Notes under the pieces: generated by a model
The model's database searches: none
What the model was told of the DNA's origin: nothing
What the model saw: the letters and a program-made list of their open reading frames with translations, nothing else
In this document: positions 24,517-37,104 of the stretch, one piece after another
How the letters are laid out: the number at the start of each line of letters is the position of its first letter
Position numbering within the stretch: the first letter of the stretch is position 1
Program-made: the position numbers and the translations under genes
Origin: Ruminobacter sp964520475
GTDB taxonomy: Bacteria; Pseudomonadota; Gammaproteobacteria; Enterobacterales; Succinivibrionaceae
Assembly (NCBI GenBank): GCA_964520475.1
Contig: CAZFNS010000003.1
Span: 56,208-120,207, forward strand
Reading direction: 5' to 3'
Length of the DNA: 64,000 nucleotides

Positions 24517-26019
24517 CTAGTACGCGGGGAGGAGGCTCGCGCCCATCAGGTACCGGTCCACGGCCCGGGCGCAGCGCCTGCCCTCGTTCATGGCTCTCAC
24601 CACGAGCGACTGGCCGCTGCGCATGTCCCCGGCCGCGAACACGCCGGGCACGCTGGTCATGAAGCCCGCCTCGGCGTCGGGATCCGGCACCGCCGCGGCG
24701 TTGCCGCGGGCGTCGCGGTTCACCCCGAAGCCGTTCAGCACGGCGTCGAGCGGGTGCAGGAAGCCCATGGCGAGGAACACGAAGTCGGCCGGCAGCTCCC
24801 GGGACGTGCCCTCGATGTTCGTGAGCTTGCCGCCCCTGAACTCGCAGTCGCTGACCCGGATTGCCTTCACGCGCCCGTCCTCGCCGACGAACTCCTCGGT
24901 GTTCAGGCTGTAGAGCCGCACGCAGCCCTCCTCGTGCGAGGTGTAGGTGCGGTAGATCCGCGGCCACTCCGGCCAGGTCGCGGGGATGTCGTACTCGACG
25001 GGAGGCTTCGGCAGCACCTCGATCTGGGTCACGGACGCCGCCCCCTGCCGGTTCGCGGTGCCCACGCAGTCGGCGCCGGTGTCGCCGCCGCCGATCACCA
25101 CGACGTGCCCGCCCTTGACGTTGATCGGGTTCTTCCGGCCCCCGTTGACCTCCTTGTTCTGCCCGATGAGGAACTCGAGCGCGAAATGGATGTTCCGCAG
25201 CTCCCGGCCCGGGGCCTTGAGATCCCGCGGGGTTTCCGAGCCGCCGCAGAGCGCCACGGCGTCGTAGTTTTCCATAAGGCTCTTCGGGCTCACCAGCGTG
25301 ACCGCGTCGCAGCGCACGCCCGCCGGGAGATCGGCGGAATCGGCCACCAGCGCGCCGGTGACGAACTTGATGCCCTCGGCCTCCATCTGATCGATCCTCC
25401 GGTCGATGAGGGATTTGGGCAGCTTGAAATCCGGGATGCCGAACCTGAGCAGCCCGCCGATGTGATCGTTCTTCTCGTAGACGGTCACCTCGTGCCCGGC
25501 CCGCGCGAGCTGCTGGGCGCAGGCGAGCCCGCTCGGCCCCGATCCGACCACGGCGACCCTGCGGCCCGTTTTGACCGCCGCGGGAAGCGGCAGCACGAAC
25601 CCGTGCTCCCAGGCGTAGTCGATGATCTTCCTCTCGATCGATTTGATCCCCACCGCCGTGGTGTCCTCGGCCGTGCCGACGGTCCGTCCGCTGATCCCCA
25701 CGCTGCACGCGGCCTCGCAGAGCGCCGGGCACACGCGCCCGGTGAATTCCGGGAAGCTGCTGGTGCTGTGCAGGACCTCGGCCGCGGCCTTGTAGTCGCC
25801 CCGGTAGACGAGGTCGTTGAAATCCGGGATCACGTTGTGCACCGGACAGGCGTTGTTGCAGAAAGGCACGCCGCAGTCCATGCACCGCGCCGCCTGCACC
25901 GTCGCCTCGGCGTCGGTCAGGCAGGGGGTGAACTCGTTGTAGTTCTTAAGCCGCTCGGCCACGCTCAGGTGCTTCTCGCCGATGCGGGCGTATTCCATAA
26001 ATCCAGTCGGCTTTCCCAT
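24517..26019 (-). CDS. gltD: Glutamate synthase (NADPH) small subunit
   Basis: 500 residues. N-terminal cysteine clusters for 4Fe-4S centres (ARCMDCGVPFCNNACPVHN and CPALCEAACSVG), FAD-binding VAVVGSGPSGLACAQQLARAGHEVTVYEK and NADPH-binding HVVVIGGGDTGADCVG motifs, then the C-terminal FAAGDMRSGQSLVVRAMNEGRRCARAVDRYL. It passes electrons from NADPH to GltB. The gltB stop and gltD start are contiguous (TAAATG). Confidence 0.96.
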   Translation of the reverse strand: MGKPTGFMEYARIGEKHLSVAERLKNYNEFTPCLTDAEATVQAARCMDCGVPFCNNACPVHNVIPDFNDLVYRGDYKAAAEVLHSTSSFPEFTGRVCPALCEAACSVGISGRTVGTAEDTTAVGIKSIERKIIDYAWEHGFVLPLPAAVKTGRRVAVVGSGPSGLACAQQLARAGHEVTVYEKNDHIGGLLRFGIPDFKLPKSLIDRRIDQMEAEGIKFVTGALVADSADLPAGVRCDAVTLVSPKSLMENYDAVALCGGSETPRDLKAPGRELRNIHFALEFLIGQNKEVNGGRKNPINVKGGHVVVIGGGDTGADCVGTANRQGAASVTQIEVLPKPPVEYDIPATWPEWPRIYRTYTSHEEGCVRLYSLNTEEFVGEDGRVKAIRVSDCEFRGGKLTNIEGTSRELPADFVFLAMGFLHPLDAVLNGFGVNRDARGNAAAVPDPDAEAGFMTSVPGVFAAGDMRSGQSLVVRAMNEGRRCARAVDRYLMGASLLPAY

Positions 26020-30657
<4,638 letters not shown>

Positions 30658-30788
30658 TGAAAGTAGTCCTCTGAAACATGGGCGGCTTCGGGACGCGCCC
30701 GGGGCGCGGTCTCCGCGCGGCGAAAATTCCCGGACGGCCCGGCGGGCGATCCTTGCCCGGTCCGGTGCGGAACGCGGCAGAAATTTTC

Positions 30789-30817
30789 ACATTACAAATT
30801 TTTCCTGCATAAATCAA
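30789..30817 (-). promoter_or_regulatory. Promoter of gltBD
   Basis: TTGATT (30817-30812), 17-nt spacer, TAATGT (30794-30789) on the minus strand, predicting a start near 30782 and a leader of about 125 nt. Confidence 0.6.
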
Positions 30818-30846
30818 GCCCGAAATGCCGGATACGTGAGGAAAAA

Positions 30847-30860
30847 TGAATATTTATTCA
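30847..30860. promoter_or_regulatory. ARG-box-like operator upstream of gltBD
   Basis: TGAATATTTATTCA is a perfect palindrome matching the ArgR consensus TGAAT-wwww-ATTCA. It lies about 72 bp upstream of the predicted gltB start. ArgR is known to act on gltBD in E. coli. Only one box is visible, while ArgR sites usually come in pairs. Confidence 0.5.
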
Positions 30861-30958
30861 AATTTCCCCGCTCCGCCGGGGAAAATCCCCGGCCCCCGCC
30901 CCGTCCCGGAGCGCGCCGAGGGGGCGGAATCCCCTTTTGTCCGGCCGGGCGCCCGCCC

Positions 30959-30991
30959 GCATATTTACCGCATTTTTCCGCATAAATATGC
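30959..30991. repeat. Inverted repeat GCATATTTA / TAAATATGC
   Basis: Two perfect 9-bp arms with a 15-nt loop in an otherwise GC-rich stretch, midway between the gltB and mtn promoters. It could be a binding site for an unidentified regulator. Confidence 0.45.
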
Positions 30992-31178
30992 ACGGAAACC
31001 GCGGATCCGGCCCGATCCGCCCGCCCGCGCCGCCCGCGGCGCGGGCGCGTGCCCCATTATGGCTCGCCGCGCCCCGCCGGCGGGCGCGGCCGGGCGGTTC
31101 CGCCGGCGATCGATCGCGCGGACGCGCACCATCTTTGGGCGCGCCGCCGCCCCGCGCCCCCTCCCGGCCGCCCCGCCG

Positions 31179-31207
31179 TTGTCAGCCCGGCGCTTTTTAA
31201 CTATACT
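31179..31207 (+). promoter_or_regulatory. Promoter of mtn
   Basis: TTGTCA (31179-31184), 17-nt spacer, TATACT (31202-31207), giving a start near 31214 and a leader of about 50 nt. Confidence 0.75.
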
Positions 31208-31263
31208 TGTGCATGGCGTCCCGGAAGCGGACCGGGCCGGGGCGCGTTTTTGGCGGGGGTATC

Positions 31264-31965
31264 ATGATTTACGGAATTATCGGCGCGATGCCGGAAGAAG
31301 TCGAGGCTCTGAAGAAGGTCGTGACGGGCCTCAGAACCGAAAAGGCGGGAACCGTCGAATACTGCGCGGGCATCCTCGGCGGGAAGAGCGTCGTCGTCGC
31401 CTGCAGCGGCATCGGCAAGGTGGCGGCCGCGACGGCCGCGGCGGTCATGATCGCCAGATTCGGCGCGGGCGCGGTCGTCAACACCGGCGTGGCCGGCGGG
31501 CTCGGCCCGGAGGTGAAGATCCTCGACGTGGTCGTCGGCACGGGCGCGGCGCAGCACGATTTCGACCTTACCGCGTTCGGCTACGCCAAGGGGCAGCTGC
31601 CGGGATTCGACCGGATTATCCCCCTCGACCCCGCCCTCGCCCGCGCGGCCGCCGCGGCGGCGGAGACCGTCGCCGCCCGTTACGGCTTCGGGGTGCACCG
31701 CGGGGCGATCCTCAGCGGCGATCAGTTCATCGCCGGGGCGGAGATCCACCGCCGTCTCGCCGAGTCCTTCCCCGGGGCGCGCGCGACCGAGATGGAAGGC
31801 GCGGCCGTAGCCCAGGCCGCCGCCGTCCTGGGCGTGCCGTGCGCCGTCGTCCGCACCATTTCGGACAACGCCGACGACCGGTCCGGGACGACTTTCGCGG
31901 AGACGCTCCCGATCGCGACCAGGAACAGCCAGGAAATCACCCTCGAGCTGCTCAAAAGGATCTGA
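31264..31965 (+). CDS. mtn: 5'-methylthioadenosine/S-adenosylhomocysteine nucleosidase
   Basis: 233 residues from the ATG at 31264. Motifs: MIYGIIGAMPEEVEALK with the catalytic Glu near 12, VNTGVAGGL, GDQFIA, EMEGAAVAQ and ISDNAD with the catalytic Asp. It cleaves MTA and SAH, feeding homocysteine formation and methionine salvage. That homocysteine is the substrate of the MccA-like enzyme in the sulfur island, a metabolic link across the window. An in-frame ATG 57 bp upstream would add an Arg-rich extension unlike the family and overlaps the -10 box, so I reject it. Confidence 0.94.
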   Translation: MIYGIIGAMPEEVEALKKVVTGLRTEKAGTVEYCAGILGGKSVVVACSGIGKVAAATAAAVMIARFGAGAVVNTGVAGGLGPEVKILDVVVGTGAAQHDFDLTAFGYAKGQLPGFDRIIPLDPALARAAAAAAETVAARYGFGVHRGAILSGDQFIAGAEIHRRLAESFPGARATEMEGAAVAQAAAVLGVPCAVVRTISDNADDRSGTTFAETLPIATRNSQEITLELLKRI

Positions 31966-31997
31966 GGCTAGGAGAGATTTTCACGGAGGCAGCGAAA

Positions 31998-32609
31998 ATG
32001 CGAGCGAACAACCTTCCCCCCGACGACGAGCCGGAAGAGGAGAAGCCCGCGACCTTCGGCGATTTCGTCAAAGGCGTCAGGCAGATTAAATCCGACACCG
32101 TGGAGCGATCCGTCCCGATCATGGATCCGGAGGTTTCGCGGATCATCCGGGACATCTACACCGACGAGCACAAGGAGGAGGAGCCCGATTTCTTCTCCAC
32201 GGCGAACATGGAGTTCGTCGATCCCAACGACACCATCAGCTACAAGGTCCCGGGCCTGCAGTACGGCGTCGCCCGGAAGCTGAAGGCGGGCGAGTACCTG
32301 CCGCGGATGGGCGCGGATCTCCACAACAGCACCATCGAGCAGGCGTACAAAAAAGTCAGGAAACTGATCGTCCGGGCGCACCGCGAGAACGTGCGCTGCG
32401 TCCTCATCGTGCACGGCAAGGGGGAGTACTCCAAGCCCAAGGCCCTGCTCAAGAGTTACGTGGCCCACTGGCTCAAAATGATGCCCGAGGTCCTGGCCTA
32501 CCACACGGCCATGCCGTACCACGGGGACAAGGGCGCCACCTACGTCCTCATCAGGAAGGGCGAGGAGGAAAGGACCGAGACGAGGGAAATCCACGCCAAA
32601 AGGACCTGA
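31998..32609 (+). CDS. Smr-domain protein, SmrA-like
   Basis: 203 residues. A charged N-terminal region (to about 105) is followed by an Smr domain with ADLHNSTIEQAYKKVRKLI and VLIVHGKGEYSKPKALLKSYVAHWL, matching the DLHG and HGKG motifs. Smr domains have nicking or RNA-endonuclease activity; the cellular role of SmrA-type proteins is not clear. DLHG reads DLHN here. The ATG at 31998 has GGAGG about 9 nt upstream. It lies 32 bp after mtn and is probably co-transcribed. E. coli SmrA (187 residues) is similar in size. Confidence 0.87.
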   Translation: MRANNLPPDDEPEEEKPATFGDFVKGVRQIKSDTVERSVPIMDPEVSRIIRDIYTDEHKEEEPDFFSTANMEFVDPNDTISYKVPGLQYGVARKLKAGEYLPRMGADLHNSTIEQAYKKVRKLIVRAHRENVRCVLIVHGKGEYSKPKALLKSYVAHWLKMMPEVLAYHTAMPYHGDKGATYVLIRKGEEERTETREIHAKRT

Positions 32610-32722
32610 CCGGCGGGACGGCGGGCGTTTTACGCCCCGATTCCGCGCCGAAACCGCGCTTTCGGAAAAAAACCGCTGTCAATTTTCCCGTTACGTGGTA
32701 ACATACCCGCAGTGAAAGACGC

Positions 32723-32807
<85 letters not shown>

Positions 32808-32982
32808 CTTTCGCGCCCTTTCGCCGAGGCCGGAGTTTTTCCGCGGAAAGACTCCGGCTTTCCTTTGCCCGCCGGGATATTTGCCGTTCCCGTCCGGAAA
32901 CGCCCCGGAAAACCGCGCGCGCGGGTCTCCCGGCGGGTATAATTTACCCGATCCCTTTCACGACGATTTTCGAGGAGCGGAA

Positions 32983-33567
32983 ATGAAGAAGCATTTACTG
33001 ATGGTTTTGCCGCTGCTGCTCGCGCTCGCGGGCGTCCCCGCCGCCGCGGCGGAGTCCGGCGTCTCCACGAGCCCCGGCTTCGCGGGCAAAAAAGTCCTGA
33101 TAGCGTATTTTTCCTGGGGCGGCAACACCAAAACCCTCGCCGAAAAGATCAACGCCCGGATCGGCGGCGACATGTTCCGGATCGAAACCGCGGAGCCTTA
33201 TCCGAAGGATTACCGGGAGGTCGCCTACGGCGTCGCGAAAAAGCAGCACGACGAGAACATTCACCCGAAGCTGAAAAGCAACGGCGACGTCTCGGGCTAC
33301 GACGTCGTTTTCGTGGGCACGCCCGCCTGGTGGCACGGCATGGCGCCCGCCGTCATGACCTTCCTCGAGAACAACGATTTCTCGGGTAGGATCCTGGTTC
33401 CGTTCGTCAGCCACGGCGGGGGCGGCAAATACTCCATCCCCGAGGACATGGCGAAGCTGGCCCCGGGCGCCAGAGTCCTGCCGGCCTACGCGACCCAGGG
33501 CCCCGGCGACGCCGAGACGGACAGGGACATCGCGATCTGGCTCGGTTCCCTGAAAACGGACGAATGA
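32983..33567 (+). CDS. Exported flavodoxin-like protein
   Basis: 194 residues. An N-terminal signal peptide (MKKHLLMVLPLLLALAGVPAAAAES) precedes a flavodoxin domain: KKVLIAYFSWGGNTKTLAEKI is the FMN phosphate loop, ETAEPYPKDYREV and DVVFVGTPAWWHGMAPAVMTFLENNDFSGR follow. The ATG at 32983 follows GAGGAG. Flavodoxins are usually cytoplasmic one-electron carriers; an exported one might reduce periplasmic partners or be a quinone/nitro reductase-like enzyme. The signal could also be a membrane anchor. It starts 175 bp after tRNA-Tyr. Confidence 0.85.
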   Translation: MKKHLLMVLPLLLALAGVPAAAAESGVSTSPGFAGKKVLIAYFSWGGNTKTLAEKINARIGGDMFRIETAEPYPKDYREVAYGVAKKQHDENIHPKLKSNGDVSGYDVVFVGTPAWWHGMAPAVMTFLENNDFSGRILVPFVSHGGGGKYSIPEDMAKLAPGARVLPAYATQGPGDAETDRDIAIWLGSLKTDE

Positions 33568-33916
33568 GCCGCCGGAAGCCGGGCGGGGACGGTTTTCCCC
33601 TCCCCGCGCCCGGTTCCCAAAACTCGATCCGCCCCGTCACGAAGCTCCCGGGCTTAAAGTTTCTCGGGGCCGCTTCCGTGAGGCGCCCGGTATGATAGGG
33701 ATGGGCGAGGAAGGCCGCGAAATCCTCCCGGGTCGCCGTATCCGCGGTCATCATGACCGGATCCGGCGCGCCGGCCCGTCCGGCGGCGCGGCCGACCCGC
33801 AGCTCCGCGATTCCGGGAACCTTATCCCGGACGGCCCGCGGGTCTCCGGTTTCCCGCCGTTTGTCTTCCTCGCTTATCCCGTCTTTGAAAGACGCCGTGA
33901 ACACGCGTCTTATCAT
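33407..33916 (-). CDS. Dabb-family (stress-responsive A/B barrel) protein with uncertain C-terminus
   Basis: The first 97 or so residues match the Dabb dimeric ferredoxin-like fold: MIRRVFTASFKDGISEEDKRRE, KVPGIAELRVGRA, FAAFLAHPYHTGRL and a final beta strand ending RIEFW. GGGGAG lies 8 nt before the ATG. After that the frame continues for about 70 Arg/Pro-rich residues antisense to the end of the flavodoxin gene, which is unlikely to be functional protein. Either the natural stop was lost by a small frameshift near 33625, or the extension is tolerated. The role of Dabb proteins is varied and not predictable here. Confidence 0.55.
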   Translation of the reverse strand: MIRRVFTASFKDGISEEDKRRETGDPRAVRDKVPGIAELRVGRAAGRAGAPDPVMMTADTATREDFAAFLAHPYHTGRLTEAAPRNFKPGSFVTGRIEFWEPGAGRGKPSPPGFRRLIRPFSGNRARSRCPCPSRRRRGPGSRRPAGLWRPGPASPCPRGWSICRPRRG

Positions 33917-33972
33917 CGCTCCGCTCCCCCGTTCCCGCGCAATCGGTTCTCCCGGCGCCCGGGCCCGCCCGG

Positions 33973-34485
33973 TTAAAGGTACGTCACCGTTTCCGCGAGC
34001 GGCCGGCGCCTGCCGTGGTTGGCGAGGGGCCCGGCGCCTTCGGCGGCGAAGCCCAGGTCCAGCAGCATGAGCAGCTCCTCGTTTTCCGGCAGGCCCAGCT
34101 CCCGCGCGGCCGCTTCCGGGTCGAAGAAGTTGAGCCAGCAGCTGTCCGCCCCGGCGTTCTTGGCCGCGAGAAGCATGTGGGTGGCCACGATCGCGGCGTC
34201 CTCGACGCCGGAATCGCGTTTGCCCCCGGGGTAGACGAAGACGTTGTTTTTGTCGTACGCCACCGCCAGCACGGTGGGCGCCCCGTAGCGGCAGGGCGTG
34301 ACTTTGTCGATCTTGGCCAGTCCCTCTTCGCTCTCGACGACGTAAACGCGCTGCTCCTGCAGGTTCTTCGCGGTGGGGGCCAGGCGCCCCGCCTCCAGGA
34401 TGGCGGCGAGCTGCTCCCGGGAAATCCTCTTCCCGGAAAATTTTTTGCACGAATAGCGGTCTCTGATGACTTCGGTGAATTCCAT
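33973..34485 (-). CDS. Nitroreductase-family FMN oxidoreductase
   Basis: 170 residues, the short nitroreductase type. Motifs: YSCKKFSGKRISREQLAAILEAGRLAPTAKNLQEQRVYVVES for FMN binding, and ATHMLLAAKNAGADSCWLNFFDPE in the central helix. It likely uses NAD(P)H and FMN to reduce nitro, quinone or related compounds. The ATG follows CGGAGGAACGC. It is followed 56 bp later by the Dabb gene on the same strand and preceded by the aldo/keto reductase, in what may be one redox operon. Confidence 0.88.
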   Translation of the reverse strand: MEFTEVIRDRYSCKKFSGKRISREQLAAILEAGRLAPTAKNLQEQRVYVVESEEGLAKIDKVTPCRYGAPTVLAVAYDKNNVFVYPGGKRDSGVEDAAIVATHMLLAAKNAGADSCWLNFFDPEAAARELGLPENEELLMLLDLGFAAEGAGPLANHGRRRPLAETVTYL

Positions 34486-34531
34486 AAGCGTTCCTCCGTG
34501 ATAATTAAGCGCGGGCGGCCGCGGCCCGCGG

Positions 34532-35383
34532 TCAGTCTTCGATCTTATAGGCGGCGAGCAGCGCCTCGGCCACGCCCGGCGCGTCGGGATCGTGCCGGCC
34601 CCGCCCGGTGTCGAGGGCCCGCAGGGATTCGATCTCCTCCGCGGTCAGCGCGAAATCGAACAGATCCAGGTTGCCCGCGATGCGCTCCGGCCTGACCGAC
34701 TTGGGCAGGACGACGGCGCCTTCCTGCAGCTCGAAGCGCAGGACGATCTGGCCGGGGTTCTTGCCGTACTTTTCCGCGAGCTTCAGGATCTCCGGGTTCC
34801 CGAGCAGCCTCTCGTCCCCGTGGCCCAGCGGGTACCACGCCTCGAGCCTGACCCCGTCCCGGGCCATGATTTCCCGGATGGCCTTCTGCTGGCAGAAGGG
34901 ATTGAACTCGATCTGGTTCACCGCCGGCTTGGCGGCGAAATCCGGCACGAAGCGGTTCCAGATCGCCGGGGTCATGTTGGAAACGCCGACGGAGCGCAAA
35001 AGGCCCTCCGCCTTCGCCTCCTCCATGGCCCGCCACGCGCCCGGCACGTCGCCGTAGGGCTGATGGATCAGATAAAGGTCTATGTAGCCGGTTCCCAGCT
35101 TGCGCAGGGAGCGGGCGATGCCCTTCTTCGCCTGCTCGTAGCCGTAATCCTGGAGCCAGAGCTTGCTGGTCACGAAAATTTCCCCGCGGGGGATGCCGCT
35201 GTCCCGGACGGCCCGGCCCACGTCCTCCTCGTTGAAGTAGGCCGCGGCGGTGTCGATGTGCCGGTAGCCGGCCCGGAGGGCGGCCGCGGCCGCCTCGTAA
35301 GCGGGCCCGCCGCCGGGGATCAGGAACACTCCGAAGCCCACGGCCGGGATGACGTTGCCGTCGTTCAGGGTAAAGGTCTCCAT
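34532..35383 (-). CDS. Aldo/keto reductase
   Basis: 283 residues. Family motifs: GFGVFLIPGG, RHIDTAAAYFNEEDVGRAVRDSG with catalytic Asp and Tyr, FVTSKLWL with catalytic Lys, DLYLIHQPYGD with catalytic His, SVGVSNM, QIEFNPFCQQ, and VVLPKSVRPERIAGNLDLFDFALTAEEI for NADPH binding. All four catalytic residues are visible. Resembles the YvgN/2,5-diketo-gluconate reductase group. The ATG follows AAGGAGG. The substrate cannot be predicted. Confidence 0.92.
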   Translation of the reverse strand: METFTLNDGNVIPAVGFGVFLIPGGGPAYEAAAAALRAGYRHIDTAAAYFNEEDVGRAVRDSGIPRGEIFVTSKLWLQDYGYEQAKKGIARSLRKLGTGYIDLYLIHQPYGDVPGAWRAMEEAKAEGLLRSVGVSNMTPAIWNRFVPDFAAKPAVNQIEFNPFCQQKAIREIMARDGVRLEAWYPLGHGDERLLGNPEILKLAEKYGKNPGQIVLRFELQEGAVVLPKSVRPERIAGNLDLFDFALTAEEIESLRALDTGRGRHDPDAPGVAEALLAAYKIED

Positions 35384-35435
35384 GTCTTTATGCCTCCTTG
35401 GCGATTATGAGTCCGATGAGATACGGGAAGCCCCG

Positions 35436-35924
35436 TCACAGCCATTTTTCGATCGCCGCCCGGGAACTCTTCACCCGCGAGCCCCGGATGGCCAGGCCGT
35501 TCGCGTCCACGGCGGCTCCCCTGCAGACCCGCTTCACGTCGCGGACGACGGAGCCCAGGCCGGAGCCCTCGTGCGTGGTGACGATCCGGATCTTTTTCCC
35601 GGTGAAATCGAGCCGCGCGAGCACCGTCTCGATTTCGGGGGCGTAGGTTCCCCAGTAGATCGGGCTCATGACGTAGATCGTGTCATAGCCCGAGATGTCC
35701 CCGGGGAACGCCCTGACGGGGGCGTTCCCCACCCGCTCCCCGGCCTCTTCGGTGCAGGTTTTGTAGTTCTCCGAGTAGGGAACGAGCGGCTCGACCTTAA
35801 ACATGTCCGCGCCGGTCAGATCGCGGACGAACTCGGCGGCGATCTCGGTGTTCCCCTTGTCGATGAAGCCGACGGCGTAGTTCTCCCCGGCTCGGCTGAA
35901 GTATATGATTAAGCTCTTTGCCAT
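35436..35924 (-). CDS. Flavodoxin (cytoplasmic)
   Basis: 162 residues with no signal peptide. The FMN loop SLIIYFSRAGENYAVG opens the protein; the middle reads DMFKVEPLVPYSENYKTCTEEAGERV, and YDTIYVMSPIYWGTYAPEIETVLARLDFTGKKIRIVTTHEGSG forms the second half. This is the Flavodoxin_4 type often found beside aldo/keto reductases. GAGGAG precedes the start. It is the first gene of the minus-strand redox run that continues with the aldo/keto reductase and nitroreductase. Confidence 0.9.
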   Translation of the reverse strand: MAKSLIIYFSRAGENYAVGFIDKGNTEIAAEFVRDLTGADMFKVEPLVPYSENYKTCTEEAGERVGNAPVRAFPGDISGYDTIYVMSPIYWGTYAPEIETVLARLDFTGKKIRIVTTHEGSGLGSVVRDVKRVCRGAAVDANGLAIRGSRVKSSRAAIEKWL

Positions 35925-36050
35925 TGAATTTCTCCTCGCGGCGAAACGATTGAGCGATTGACGATTACGCGATAACCGGCGCGCGGACGGCCGCGTCCGC
36001 GCGGTTTCCGCCTTTTTCCCGCCCCGGGGCGTTCCGGGCCGCGGGCCCGG

Positions 36051-36662
36051 TTATTCCGCCACCCGCTCCGCGACCATGTCCCGGACGGCGCGGCGCGCGA
36101 TCTCCTCCGGGCTGCCGTCCGGGTCGATCCAGCCGCGGAACGCGTCCCCGGGCAGCGCGAGCGGCATCCGGCCGTGGACGAAGCGGATTTCCTCCGCCGC
36201 CTCCGCGGTCAGGATCGTGAAGACGGGCAGGCCGTCTTCGAACCGGTACAGTCCCGCCAGCCACAGCGGTCCCCCGCCCCGCGGGCGGATTCTGTATTTG
36301 TCGCCGGGAACCGGCCGGCCCGACCGGCCCGGGACGCGGATCCGTTCGCAGTACCAGGAGGCGGGCACCGCGCAGCGGCGCCGCCGCCAGGCTTCCCGGA
36401 AAGCGGGCCTGACCGCGGCGGTCTCGAGGCGGGCGTTCACCCCGAGCGAGCCGTCCGGGTAGCGGAAGCCCCACCGCATGGGAAACGCGGACTCCCCGCC
36501 CCGCCGGTCCGGCGCGACGACGGGCGCGACGTCGGAGGGGCGGAAATCGCCGGACGTCCGCGCGGGACGCCCCGCCGCGGCGAACGCGCCGGCGAGCGGG
36601 GAGCGCAGCGCCCGCGCCGCGATTTCCGCGGCCTCGGTCCCGACGTAAAAATTAGTGCACAC
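36051..36662 (-). CDS. SRAP-domain protein (YedK/HMCES-like)
   Basis: 203 residues. SRAP signatures are present: Cys2 at the N-terminus (MCTNFYVG), MRWGF, VNARLETA (the N-A-R-x-E motif with the Glu), and FVHGRMPLALP with the catalytic His. Such proteins form a covalent thiazolidine link with abasic sites in single-stranded DNA. The start is a GTG so that Cys follows Met directly, which the mechanism needs; Met removal would expose Cys. It begins 12 bp after the TIGR04076 gene. Confidence 0.93.
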   Translation of the reverse strand: MCTNFYVGTEAAEIAARALRSPLAGAFAAAGRPARTSGDFRPSDVAPVVAPDRRGGESAFPMRWGFRYPDGSLGVNARLETAAVRPAFREAWRRRRCAVPASWYCERIRVPGRSGRPVPGDKYRIRPRGGGPLWLAGLYRFEDGLPVFTILTAEAAEEIRFVHGRMPLALPGDAFRGWIDPDGSPEEIARRAVRDMVAERVAE

Positions 36663-36674
36663 GGCCGGCCCCGC

Positions 36675-37067
36675 TTACTCGTAATCGATCCGCTCGATCC
36701 GGAAAATCACCGGCCTGGTCCCGTCGGAACAGCAGCAGATCATGGTGTTTTCTTCCTTCATCCACCCCTTCATGATCGAGCCGCCCTGGAGCCCCGCGTA
36801 AACGTAGCGGGCGATGGCGTCCCAGGCCTCCGAGCAGAAGGGCAGCCGGGGGCCGCCCGCGACGGCGTCCGGATCGCCCGCCGTCTTCACGAGCGTGCCG
36901 AGGCCGCAGGCCCAGAAATGATCGTTTTCTTCGTCCCGGAGGAACTCGAACACGTCGCCGACGTTGTAGCGGGGACAGGCGCCGGCGCGGGGGTCGGCGC
37001 AGTACCGCTCCTGCAGTTCGGGGTAAAGCTTCTTGTCGACTACGGTGACCCTGACCTTGTGCTTCAT
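36675..37067 (-). CDS. TIGR04076-family protein
   Basis: 130 residues, cysteine-rich (CADPRAGACPRYNVGDVF, CSEAWDAIARYVYAGLQGGSIM, CCCSDGTRPVIFRIERID). The pattern of a C-x-x-Y-x-V-G-D segment, a Cys-x-x-A-W helix and a final CxDGxRPVxFxIER strand matches the TIGR04076 family. Function is unknown; the conserved cysteines suggest metal binding or redox sensitivity. The ATG follows AAGGAG. It is followed closely by the SRAP gene. Confidence 0.8.
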   Translation of the reverse strand: MKHKVRVTVVDKKLYPELQERYCADPRAGACPRYNVGDVFEFLRDEENDHFWACGLGTLVKTAGDPDAVAGGPRLPFCSEAWDAIARYVYAGLQGGSIMKGWMKEENTMICCCSDGTRPVIFRIERIDYE

Positions 37068-37104
37068 GCCGGTGCTCCTTAAAATTCACAAACGCTTACG
37101 CCGC

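Larger units (their letters stand above)
30658..31263. other. 606-bp intergenic control region between gltB and mtn
   Basis: No gene is apparent. From left to right it holds the gltB leader, the gltB promoter (30789-30817), an ARG-box-like palindrome (30847-30860), a 9-bp inverted repeat (30959-30991), GC-rich sequence with no evident signal, and the mtn promoter (31179-31207). Open frames across it have Arg/Pro-rich translations without family resemblance. Confidence 0.7.

Noticed and set aside
31207..31263. An upstream start for mtn
   Set aside because: It would begin at the promoter -10 box and add a basic extension not found in the family.
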